61,324 nucleotides of DNA from Tenacibaculum sp. M341 (GTDB lineage Bacteria; Bacteroidota; Bacteroidia; Flavobacteriales; Flavobacteriaceae), in assembly GCF_004337695.1 (NCBI RefSeq), contig NZ_SJXJ01000024.1, positions 1 through 61,324 of the forward strand. Direction: 5' to 3'. The notes beneath the pieces are model-generated. The model saw nothing but the letters and a program-made list of their open reading frames with translations. It had not been told where the DNA came from and ran no database searches. Below, piece by piece: positions 17,574 to 25,080 of the stretch. How positions within the stretch are numbered: the first letter of the stretch is position 1; every line of letters starts with the position of its first letter. A program made the position numbers and the translations under genes.

Positions 17574-18221
17574 ATGGAAACTTTTATACAGACTTTAATA
17601 ATTATTCATGCAAGTTTTGGTGGGATTGCTTTGGTTAGTGGCTTGATATCTATGATTGCTAAAAAAGGAGAAAAAATGCATAAAAAATCTGGATTACTTT
17701 TTTACTATTCAATGATGTTATGTGGTATTTCTGCAATGATTATTGCGGTTTTGCCTAATCATGAAAATCCATTTTTATTCGCTATTGGAATTTTTAGTTC
17801 GTATTTTGTGTTAACAGGTAACAGAGTTTTGAATTTTAAAAATAAAAACTTGAATCTGAGTATTGATAAATACATTTCTATTACAATGATCATAACTGGT
17901 ATTTTAATGATTTTCTTACCTATACTAGTGAGCAATAGTATTAACATCGTATTGGTAGTTTTTGCAATTATTGGAATTGTTTTTTCTATCAGAGATTTAA
18001 TATTGTACACCAAACCCAAGCAACTTAAAAAGAGTTGGCTAAAATTGCATTTAGGAAAAATGATTGGCGGATATATTTCTGCTAGTACGGCTTTCATAGT
18101 AGTGAATAACTTTTTTCCAAGTTTTTATGGTTGGTTTATCCCAAGCATTATTGGTAGTTTTTTAATTGCTTATTGGATGAAGAAATTAAACAACAAAAGA
18201 GTTTCAAATTCGCAATTATAA
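17574..18221 (+). CDS. DUF2306-like membrane protein
   Basis: A 215-residue integral membrane protein with about seven helices. The N-terminus (IIHASFGGIALVSGLISMIA, then KGEKMHKKSGLLFYYSM) has the HxxxG and HKxxG pattern typical of DUF2306-type proteins, and a conserved KLHLGKMIGGYISA segment lies near residue 160. The His residues could bind heme or metal; the function is not established. It is a stand-alone gene. Confidence 0.6.
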   Translation: METFIQTLIIIHASFGGIALVSGLISMIAKKGEKMHKKSGLLFYYSMMLCGISAMIIAVLPNHENPFLFAIGIFSSYFVLTGNRVLNFKNKNLNLSIDKYISITMIITGILMIFLPILVSNSINIVLVVFAIIGIVFSIRDLILYTKPKQLKKSWLKLHLGKMIGGYISASTAFIVVNNFFPSFYGWFIPSIIGSFLIAYWMKKLNNKRVSNSQL

Positions 18222-18272
18222 AAATTGTTATATATTTCGTTTAGGTTAGTATTAAAAGAGTATACCTAAACT

Positions 18273-19151
18273 ATGAAAAAAATAACATGCCTTTTTGCTC
18301 TTCTCTTATTTTCAATTCAGCTACTTGCACAAAATGAATTGTTGGTTACTGCTAAAAATGGTTTAAATATTCGAGTCGCACCAAATTTGACTTCAGAGAA
18401 ATTAGGAAAATTCAATTATGCTGAAAAAGTAACAGTACTCGAAAAAACAAATCAAAATTTTGAAATAATTGACAACAATACAACTATTAAAGGTGCATGG
18501 TTTAAAGTAAAAGGAAGATCTACTACAAACAATAATATTACTGGTTATGTTTTTAGTGGCTTTTTAAGCAACTCTCCACAAACCAATACATTTGAATTCA
18601 TTAGCTACAATGATGATGGTGACTACACTTTTTTAAAAGCTAAAAAAGAAAAAGTTTATTACTTTATTAATGATAAAATAACTGATAGAAGTTATGTAAG
18701 AGGTGATATTATTGAGATAAAATGGAAAGAAGATATTATTTATATTGCTGGTGATGGCGAAACAAAAGAAATTGCCGAATGGATTATCTCTACCCAAAAA
18801 ATCAAGGATGGAAATGTGTCTAACTTCCGAAAGAATTACACTAATAAAATTGGATACTATGATACTTATGGATTCTCTCAATCATTCCTAGATGACCTCT
18901 ATTTAATTGTTGAATATTATCTTGTGCACTCAAAAAATAAATTGATCAAAGAACTTATTAAAACCAACAAACAAATTGAATTCTTGATTGAACAAACAAA
19001 AAGAAATAATGAAGATTTCATAACCTTCGGAATTGGACATTCAAATAATTACAGAGTGAATACGGTTCAATGGTTATATTATAATAATAGAACTGAAAAG
19101 TTATACGAGTATGATATTGCTAACGATAAACTTATTGAGTTTAAAGAGTAA
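18273..19151 (+). CDS. Secreted SH3-domain protein
   Basis: A 292-residue protein. A signal peptide (residues 1-19, cut near LLAQN) is followed by a bacterial SH3 domain at about 23-95 (LVTAKNGLNIRVAPN, KLGKFNYAEKVTVLEKT, WFKVKGRS, ITGYVFSGFLS). The remaining 190 residues form an unrecognised domain, probably periplasmic. Bacterial SH3 domains commonly bind peptidoglycan peptides. It is a single gene with a long non-coding region downstream. Confidence 0.75.
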   Translation: MKKITCLFALLLFSIQLLAQNELLVTAKNGLNIRVAPNLTSEKLGKFNYAEKVTVLEKTNQNFEIIDNNTTIKGAWFKVKGRSTTNNNITGYVFSGFLSNSPQTNTFEFISYNDDGDYTFLKAKKEKVYYFINDKITDRSYVRGDIIEIKWKEDIIYIAGDGETKEIAEWIISTQKIKDGNVSNFRKNYTNKIGYYDTYGFSQSFLDDLYLIVEYYLVHSKNKLIKELIKTNKQIEFLIEQTKRNNEDFITFGIGHSNNYRVNTVQWLYYNNRTEKLYEYDIANDKLIEFKE

Positions 19152-19491
19152 TTTACTGTAAAGAAGTTGCTCTTAATTTATTATTCTACTTTTGCTTTTT
19201 AATGTAAATTGAGTTTAAGAGAAATTTATTTTTAAATAGATTTCAATTAGTTTGATTATAATTTTAATTATAAAGTGAATTCTTTTTTGATTATTTTTTC
19301 ATATGTAAAATGATTTAAAAATTAGTTTGGAACGTGGTGGTTCTTTCTAATACATGAACTTACGGAGTTAAACACCACTAAATCATTTACTTAAAAAAAA
19401 TACAACTATCTTATATTTTCACTTAAAAAATGCTTATTTACACTACTGTTTTAATTTACTTTGCTTTTATTGTTTTTACCAAAAATCATCT
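19152..19491. other. 340-bp region without a protein gene
   Basis: No reading frame of note. The first 150 bp are very AT-rich. The second half carries the hairpin described at 19308-19388. The region ends at the first of three tiny membrane-protein genes. Confidence 0.5.
19308..19388 (+). ncRNA. Candidate structured RNA element
   Basis: Three nested stems are visible: AAATGATTTA/TAAATCATTT (19308-19317 with 19379-19388), GTGGTG/CACCAC (19334-19339 with 19373-19378) and GTTC/GAAC (19340-19343 with 19356-19359). The GC-richer core stands out from very AT-rich flanks. The core resembles a scrap of 5S rRNA (TGGTGGTT and GAGTTAAAC) but is far too short and divergent to be one. It could be a small RNA or a leader controlling the tiny genes downstream. 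The strand is uncertain. Confidence 0.3.
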
Positions 19492-19653
19492 ATGAAAGAA
19501 ATCATACACATAGTCATGTTGTTATTTTTATTAGGACCTTTTTACGCTCGAAATATATTCTACAAAAAAGACAAAGACGAGTATAAATTATGGGTAAGGA
19601 TAGCTATGATTATCTCTGTTATTTGTGCCATTATTTCCGACTTCTTTTTATAA
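19492..19653 (+). CDS. Tiny membrane protein, 53 residues
   Basis: ATG to TAA, 53 residues. Two hydrophobic segments (residues 5-18 and 36-53) flank a charged loop (YKKDKDEYKLW). It ends in a hydrophobic SDFFL. It is the first of three consecutive tiny membrane-protein genes on the same strand. No family recognised; the composition and position argue for a real gene, but there is no direct proof. Confidence 0.4.
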   Translation: MKEIIHIVMLLFLLGPFYARNIFYKKDKDEYKLWVRIAMIISVICAIISDFFL

Positions 19654-19737
19654 TTTTTTAATTATACTATATCGATGTAGATACACTTTGTGTTTGATTT
19701 GTTTTTACTAGTTTTGGAATCTTTAAAAATTCATTCT

Positions 19738-19878
19738 ATGAAAAAATATTTCAGATTATTTTTGATGACTTTACTCCTAGGTTCACTAGTTTTTATGGAA
19801 TATACACCATCGTTAATATACTTAGCATGCTCTATTGTAATTTCCTTAGGAATGACTTATATAAATGAAGAAAACTAA
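19738..19878 (+). CDS. Tiny membrane protein, 46 residues
   Basis: Starting at ATG 19738 it begins MKKYFRLF and has two hydrophobic segments (about 6-18 and 24-39), ending in YINEEN. A longer frame exists upstream (ATG 19690), but the basic MKKYF start is typical for a membrane protein. It is the second of three tiny genes in a row, with no recognised family. Confidence 0.4.
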   Translation: MKKYFRLFLMTLLLGSLVFMEYTPSLIYLACSIVISLGMTYINEEN

Positions 19879-19958
19879 ACCTACAGTTTCATTGTTTGTT
19901 TTTAAATTTTTTATATTCAACTGTTTTTTTCGTTATATTTATTAGACAAACAATTACT

Positions 19959-20096
19959 ATGATTATTTACATTGCTATTATTTTACTACTATGTTTCATT
20001 GTTATATTTACTTATAACATTTTAAATATGACTGAAGAGGAAGCCAAAGAGTTTATTGATGATTATTTTAAAGATGATGATTTTGATGTAATTTAA
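19959..20096 (+). CDS. Tiny single-pass membrane protein with acidic tail, 45 residues
   Basis: From ATG 19959: one membrane helix (residues 2-22), then a strikingly acidic tail (EEEAKEFIDDYFKDDDFDVI). A TTG-started extension to 19896 is possible but less likely. The acidic tail could contact a basic partner. It is the third of three tiny membrane-protein genes and lies 46 bp before the small protein at 20143. Confidence 0.4.
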   Translation: MIIYIAIILLLCFIVIFTYNILNMTEEEAKEFIDDYFKDDDFDVI

Positions 20097-20142
20097 TTAC
20101 TCTCTAATTCTTTACTAATCCTTTATTTTTCATTTTAATTTT

Positions 20143-20556
20143 ATGAGTACACATTTCAAAAAACATATTGATAAAGAACTCATTTTTAAAGAGCTTTGTC
20201 AACTTTTAAAACCCAAATTAACATCCGTAGAAAATACTATGGAATATGTAAATATTGGTGAATGCGGACTTGCTTTAGAGTTTATTTCTGACTGGTGTAC
20301 AGATGAAGAGCCACCAATAACACTAACAACACATGAAGTATTAAAAATTAAAGAAGTTAGTCAGCTAGTAAATAAGAATGATTTATGGATAGAATTATTA
20401 CCCATCTTGGATGATTCTGAATTTACGGTTTTCCCAAAAGAGCAACTTAAAAATGTACACTCTTATCTTAAAAGAGAATTAATTAACAATCCTACCCGAA
20501 AAGAATGGATTTCTAAAACACATATGACTATTGAAGAAATAAATAGTATTGAATGA
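20143..20556 (+). CDS. Small acidic protein, possibly MafI-type immunity
   Basis: A 137-residue acidic soluble protein. The segment GECGLALEFISDWCTDEEPP followed by an acidic helix recalls small immunity proteins of the MafI type, in which a GE-x-x-LALE-x-x-x-DW motif precedes such a helix. The C-terminal quarter (KEWISKTHMTIEEIN) is helical. It overlaps the AraC gene by four bases, an unusual partner. The family call is a weak resemblance. Confidence 0.4.
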   Translation: MSTHFKKHIDKELIFKELCQLLKPKLTSVENTMEYVNIGECGLALEFISDWCTDEEPPITLTTHEVLKIKEVSQLVNKNDLWIELLPILDDSEFTVFPKEQLKNVHSYLKRELINNPTRKEWISKTHMTIEEINSIE

Positions 20557-21404
20557 AAGAAATTACTGTTCGTAAAATAACAAAAACTCAGTTTTCAAAT
20601 AACTTTAATATTCTTAATTTAAGTGATGTACTTGTGGATAAGAATATGGAAGAAGGCTTACATAGGCATGATTTCTTTTTCCTTTTAATTTTAGAACAAT
20701 CGAATGGTAAACATCATATCGATTTTAACACTTATCCTGTAACTTCAAATTCAATTTTCTTAATTCGTCCTGGACAGGTACACAATTTAATACTCGAACA
20801 AGGAACTAAAGGCTATCTTATTAATTTTGATTCTTCCTTTTATTCGTCTTACCAAACCAAACAGAAAGAAATATTTTGGAATGTTTTTCAGAAAAACTAT
20901 TACAAACTAAACAATGAATCTTTCAATAATATTTTATGCATTGCCCATCAAATATTCAAAGAACATACTGTCCAAAAATTCGGCTTTGAAGAAATAATCA
21001 AATACAATCTAAACATACTTTTTACAGAACTAATACGACATAATCTTGAAAACAAAAGCTATAAAAATGCTTTCTATTCTCATGAACAAAAGCTTTTAGA
21101 TAAGTTTATGCACTTGTTAGAATCTCAAATTTATTATAACAAACAAGTAACAAAATATGCTGAAGTTTTAAATATCACTACATATAAATTAAATACAACT
21201 ACAAAAGCTTTATTAGAAAAAACAGCTTCTCAATTAATTAACGAACAAATAATTTTAGAAGCTAAAAGATTACTTCTTGCAACTCCAAATCAAATAAATG
21301 AAATAGCATTTAAATTAGGATATCAAGATCCTGCCTATTTCATTAGATTCTTTAAAAAACATACAAGTTTTACTCCTCTTATATTTCGCCAAAACTTTAC
21401 ATAA
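20553..21404 (+). CDS. AraC-family transcriptional regulator
   Basis: A 283-residue protein. An N-terminal cupin-like sensor (HRHDFFFLLILEQSNGKHHI, ending IRPGQVHNL) is followed by a two-HTH AraC domain at about 185-280. The second HTH closes with NEIAFKLGYQDPAYFIRFFK and the TPLIFRQNF tail. It is translationally coupled to the upstream small acidic gene (ATGA overlap). A likely target is the DUF2938-like gene 80 bp downstream, though this is inference. Confidence 0.85.
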   Translation: MKEITVRKITKTQFSNNFNILNLSDVLVDKNMEEGLHRHDFFFLLILEQSNGKHHIDFNTYPVTSNSIFLIRPGQVHNLILEQGTKGYLINFDSSFYSSYQTKQKEIFWNVFQKNYYKLNNESFNNILCIAHQIFKEHTVQKFGFEEIIKYNLNILFTELIRHNLENKSYKNAFYSHEQKLLDKFMHLLESQIYYNKQVTKYAEVLNITTYKLNTTTKALLEKTASQLINEQIILEAKRLLLATPNQINEIAFKLGYQDPAYFIRFFKKHTSFTPLIFRQNFT

Positions 21405-21484
21405 GTACTGTCCTTTTTAAAATTTGTCCTATCAAAAAAGTACAACTTTCCCAGAATTTTGTAAAGAATTTTAAAATATAACAG

Positions 21485-21970
21485 ATGAATTTTATCATTA
21501 AAACCTTTATTATTGGTATTGGCGCAACTGCTACAATGGACTTATATAGTTTTATCCTAAAACTTTTTGGTATTCATGGACTTGATTATAAGTTTTTAGG
21601 CAGATGGATTGGACATTTATTTTACGGAAAGTTTTTTCACAATAAAATATTTGATTCAGAAGCTATTAAACACGAACAAATATTAGGTCAGATAGCACAT
21701 TATGCCATAGGAATTATTTTCTCTTTTTTACTTGTACTTGTTTTTGGTAAAAAATGGTTAGAAACTCCCTCTATTTTTCCTGCTTTAATAATTGGATTGG
21801 TCACAGTTTTTGCCCCTTTTTTTATTTTACAACCAGCTTTTGGTTTTGGTATTGCTGCAACACATTTACCTGATCCTAATAAAGCTAGGTTAATGAGTAT
21901 TATTATTCATTTTGTTTATGGTATTGGTTTATTTTTTTCTGCTGTAATTTTAAATAAGTTAAAAAACTAG
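21485..21970 (+). CDS. DUF2938-family membrane protein
   Basis: A 161-residue membrane protein with four helices. ATATMDLYSFILKLFGIHGLDY, GRWIGHLFYGKF, and the later APFFILQPAFGFGIAATHLPDP are characteristic of DUF2938. The function is not established. It lies right after an AraC regulator, which may control it. Confidence 0.75.
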   Translation: MNFIIKTFIIGIGATATMDLYSFILKLFGIHGLDYKFLGRWIGHLFYGKFFHNKIFDSEAIKHEQILGQIAHYAIGIIFSFLLVLVFGKKWLETPSIFPALIIGLVTVFAPFFILQPAFGFGIAATHLPDPNKARLMSIIIHFVYGIGLFFSAVILNKLKN

Positions 21971-22154
21971 TTTAATAATGAAGTACAACCATAGCTGTTT
22001 TTCTAAAAGAAAAATTTATTTGAATAGATATTTTAAGGAAACGTTTTTTTATTTAAATTTGAGTATGAAAAAATTCTCTGCTATGAATTACAATAATATT
22101 GCTTATTTATTTTTCCCACATCCAAAAATTTTAAAACATCAAAACTAAATAAAA

Positions 22155-23360
22155 ATGAGAAAAACGTTAAGTCTATTAGTTGCATTTGTTATACTAGTAT
22201 CTTGTTCTGAAAAAGATACAATAGAACCACCAGTACAACAAGAATTCCCTAGCAACATCACCATTCCTGATGCTCAATCAGCTAAAGCTGGAGAAATATT
22301 GACGATCAACGGATCTGTTTTTTCAACAAACGAAACTTATGTAGTAACATTTGCCGAAAACGAAGTTGGAACCATTAAAGAAGTAAACACCAATTACCTA
22401 AAAGTAGAAATTCCTGAAAATGCTGTTTCAGGTGATATCAAACTAACTGTAAACAACGAAACAAAAGTAATTGGTAGTATTGATATTGTTATTGAGCCAA
22501 TTCCTGTGGTAAATGATGTGTATGTTTTTCATGACTCTGAAAACAAACTTGCTAAAATAGATTTAGAAACAGGAAATCTTACGTATTTAGGAGAAAACAT
22601 TAGTTATGGAGCTAATACTAGAGGGGCTGTTTTTCATAAAACTAACAATGAATATATTGGTTTTGAAAACGGTTTTACAACTGTTGAGATAGTTCGTATT
22701 AGTATAGCTGATGGAAGTGCAAACACTGTAACAATACCAGATTCTTTTTTAACAAATGGTGCTGATTTTAGCGATTTAATTATTGATAATGACGATAATG
22801 TATATATCTTTCACGACTCTGAAAACAAACTTGCTAAAATAGATTTAGAGACAGGAAATCTTACGTATATAGGAGAAAACATCAACTATGGTGCTAATAC
22901 TAGAGGCGCTGTTTACCACAAAACAAACAATGAATACATTGGTTTTGAAAATGATTTTACGAGTCCTAAATTAGTTCGTATTAACTTAACAGATGGAACT
23001 ACTTCTTCAGTAACAATTCCTAGTTCTTTCTTAACTAATGGTGCTGATTTTTCTGACTTAGTCATAGATAATGACGATAATGTATATATTTTCCATAACT
23101 CTGAAAACAAGCTAGCTAAAATAGATGTAAATAGCGGTGAATTAACTTATATTGGAAGCAATATAAGCTATGGAGCTAATTCAATTGGAGCTATTTATAA
23201 TAGTTCAAATAATGAGTACTTAGGACTTGAAAATGATGCTACAAGTGCAAAATTAGTAACTATAAATATTACTGACGGAGCTACTTCTACTGTAACTATT
23301 CCTAGTTCTTTTTTAACAAATGGTACAGATTTCAGTGACTTAATTATTACTAGAAACTAA
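22155..23360 (+). CDS. Lipoprotein with IPT/TIG-like domain and three 94-residue repeats
   Basis: A 401-residue protein. Lipobox LVSC near residue 17. Residues 33-118 look like an IPT/TIG beta-sandwich (AGEILTINGSVFS, YLKVEIPENAVSGDIKLTVNN). Residues 122-401 are three tandem units of 94 residues opening VYVFHDSENKLAKID or a close variant and ending TIP-x-SFLTNG-x-DFSDL, probably blades of a beta-propeller-like domain. It is probably surface-exposed. The second unit is close to identical with the first for many codons even at DNA level. Confidence 0.75.
   Translation: MRKTLSLLVAFVILVSCSEKDTIEPPVQQEFPSNITIPDAQSAKAGEILTINGSVFSTNETYVVTFAENEVGTIKEVNTNYLKVEIPENAVSGDIKLTVNNETKVIGSIDIVIEPIPVVNDVYVFHDSENKLAKIDLETGNLTYLGENISYGANTRGAVFHKTNNEYIGFENGFTTVEIVRISIADGSANTVTIPDSFLTNGADFSDLIIDNDDNVYIFHDSENKLAKIDLETGNLTYIGENINYGANTRGAVYHKTNNEYIGFENDFTSPKLVRINLTDGTTSSVTIPSSFLTNGADFSDLVIDNDDNVYIFHNSENKLAKIDVNSGELTYIGSNISYGANSIGAIYNSSNNEYLGLENDATSAKLVTINITDGATSTVTIPSSFLTNGTDFSDLIITRN
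22518..23360 (+). repeat. Three in-frame tandem repeats of 282 bp
   Basis: Units begin at 22518, 22800 and 23082, exactly 282 bp apart, all within the lipoprotein gene. Units 1 and 2 share long identical DNA runs (for example around the KLAKIDLETGNLTY codons). Unit 3 is more diverged. This indicates recent duplication or gene conversion and potential copy-number change. Confidence 0.85.
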
Positions 23361-23380
23361 TATACAATCACAGTATAAAG

Positions 23381-23415
23381 TAAACCTCGTTTTTAAACGG
23401 GGTTTATTTTTTTAT
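23381..23415 (+). terminator. Terminator after the repeat lipoprotein
   Basis: Stem TAAACCTCGT / ACGGGGTTTA with one G-U pair, a short T/A loop, then a run of seven T. Confidence 0.75.
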
Positions 23416-23487
23416 TTACTTCCTAAAAACAAACTACTAATTCTCTAAAAAGTTTAATTTTATTCTACAATACAATCCTAAACTACA

Positions 23488-24012
23488 ATGTCTAAAAAAA
23501 TTGCTACTCTAATTATTCTAGTTATTACCTCTACCCTACTAGCTTCTGTCTATGGAATTTTGCATAATCAAATTTCTTATTCTATTTCTTCTAAGTATTT
23601 CACCAAATTTACTTTTTATCAAATTGGAAAATGGTTATTCCAAATAACTAATGAAAGAATTGCTATTGCTATCGTTGGAATTATTACTACTTGGTGGTTT
23701 GGACTTTTAATTGGTTTCGTATTAGGAATTATTGCTTTAATTCAATCAGATACTAAAACAATGTGGAAGAACGGAATCAATGCTGTATTAAAAACCTTAA
23801 TTATTGCTATTATAACAGGATTCATCGGTCTTTTAGTTGGAATATTTATCATCACTAAACTAGATATTCAGTGGAATCTTCCTGAAGGTTTACTAAATCG
23901 AAATAGTTTTTTAGTTGCTGCCACTATTCATAACTTTAGTTACCTTGGAGGTGTTATTGGTCTTGTTTACGGAATAGTATTCTTGCTGAAAAATAAAACT
24001 AACATCAAGTAA
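23488..24012 (+). CDS. Four-helix membrane protein, unrecognised
   Basis: A 174-residue integral membrane protein with helices at about 5-26, 58-90, 104-127 and 145-168. The first segment could be a signal anchor. Gly-rich helices (IVGIITTWWFGLLIGFVLG) suggest tight packing. I recognise no family. It starts 128 bp after the lipoprotein gene and is followed at 24 bp by a DinB-like gene. Confidence 0.5.
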   Translation: MSKKIATLIILVITSTLLASVYGILHNQISYSISSKYFTKFTFYQIGKWLFQITNERIAIAIVGIITTWWFGLLIGFVLGIIALIQSDTKTMWKNGINAVLKTLIIAIITGFIGLLVGIFIITKLDIQWNLPEGLLNRNSFLVAATIHNFSYLGGVIGLVYGIVFLLKNKTNIK

Positions 24013-24036
24013 TATTTATAACTAATTGTAAATAAA

Positions 24037-24483
24037 ATGAAAACAACTACAGATAAACTAGAAGAATTATTAAAACTAGGGTCAACTTATTTAACAAAAG
24101 CCTCTGATTCTGAAATCACTTACAAAGCAAATCCTGAAAAATGGTCTAAAAAAGAATTACTGGGGCATCTAATTGATTCAGGAATTAATAACTTACAACG
24201 TTTTACTGAAATACAGTTTGAAGAGAAACCTTATAAAATTAGAAAGTACCATCAGAATGAGCTCGTAAAAGCGAATAATTATCAGCACTCAGAAATCAAG
24301 GAACTTATAAATTTTTGGTTGGCTATCAATAATCGAATTCTAATGGTAATCAAAAATCAAACAGAAATAACATTAAGTTATACCATAGAAATTGAAAAAG
24401 AGCATACAGCAGATCTTCAATTTTTAATTATAGACTATGTAAATCATATGGAACATCACATAAATCAAATAATTACTAAGTAA
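24037..24483 (+). CDS. DinB-like superfamily protein
   Basis: A 148-residue four-helix protein. His44 (KELLGHLIDSGINNLQRF) and His137/His141 (NHMEHHINQI) form the metal-binding triad of DinB-like/YfiT proteins. WSKKELLGHL is a hallmark of the family. Members include thiol-S-transferases and metal hydrolases; the substrate is unknown. It lies 24 bp after the membrane-protein gene. Confidence 0.8.
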   Translation: MKTTTDKLEELLKLGSTYLTKASDSEITYKANPEKWSKKELLGHLIDSGINNLQRFTEIQFEEKPYKIRKYHQNELVKANNYQHSEIKELINFWLAINNRILMVIKNQTEITLSYTIEIEKEHTADLQFLIIDYVNHMEHHINQIITK

Positions 24484-24498
24484 AAGAGTTATTAGTAT

Positions 24499-24897
24499 AT
24501 GAATAAAAATTTAGCAATACTATTGATAGTAATTTCTACCAACCTATTCGGACAACAACTTTCTGAATGTGGAATTGATGACAATCCAAAACTAACAAAG
24601 AACGAAGCTGTATTTTTAAATGAATATATAAATAATGAAAAACACAAAGATTATGATTTAACTGATAAAAAAATAATCTTTGTTACAGGTAACTCTGGAA
24701 ATTTACTCGGAACAAAATCAGCTTATTTTAAACAAATAAAAAGTAGAAAAAATGATACAATTGCTACTTGGCTTATACCTCTAAACAAAAAAGAACAAAC
24801 TGCCTCTGGCGGATATAATGCCATCATTACTTATTGGGTTAAAACTCTTACCAAAAGAAGAAAAAGAAAAATCATAACCGAATTTAGAAATCTGTGA
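24499..24897 (+). CDS. Small secreted protein, unrecognised
   Basis: A 132-residue protein with a signal peptide (residues 1-18, cleavage near LFGQQ). The mature part has one Cys and a basic C-terminus (LTKRRKRKIITEF). It is probably periplasmic. It starts 15 bp after the DinB-like gene. I recognise no family. Confidence 0.5.
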   Translation: MNKNLAILLIVISTNLFGQQLSECGIDDNPKLTKNEAVFLNEYINNEKHKDYDLTDKKIIFVTGNSGNLLGTKSAYFKQIKSRKNDTIATWLIPLNKKEQTASGGYNAIITYWVKTLTKRRKRKIITEFRNL

Positions 24898-25021
24898 CTT
24901 ATTTAGAAAAGAAACTTGACAAAGTATACAAGATAACATTCATAAACACATTATAAAATAAGACTAAAAACCAACAACTTAAATGAATGAATAAAAATTA
25001 AAAGATTTTCTTACATATTTT

Positions 25022-25048
25022 AACACATACTCTATGTGTTTTTTTTTA
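25022..25048 (+). terminator. Terminator before the propeller-kinase gene
   Basis: Stem AACACATA / TATGTGTT closed by a tiny loop and followed by a run of T (25039-25047). It probably ends the transcript of the preceding small genes. Confidence 0.6.
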
Positions 25049-25052
25049 TTTT

Positions 25053-25068
25053 CAGGTTAATTAACCTG
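25053..25068. promoter_or_regulatory. 16-bp perfect palindrome, candidate operator
   Basis: CAGGTTAATTAACCTG is a perfect palindrome 12 bp before the ATG of the kinase gene, straight after the terminator. Its position suggests an operator for autoregulation of the kinase/LytTR pair, although LytTR proteins usually bind direct repeats. Confidence 0.4.
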
Positions 25069-25080
25069 ACATCCCCTTAA

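Noticed and set aside
19321-19380. Resemblance to part of 5S rRNA (TGGTGGTT and GAGTTAAAC)
   Set aside because: Only about 50 bases with several mismatches and no flanking rRNA operon; the hairpin explains the region better.
22518-23360. Regularly spaced repeats that might suggest CRISPR or a satellite
   Set aside because: Units are 282 bp, in frame and coding; they are protein-domain repeats.
25053-25068. LytTR binding site
   Set aside because: LytTR regulators usually bind spaced direct repeats; a perfect palindrome does not fit, so it is recorded only as a candidate operator.
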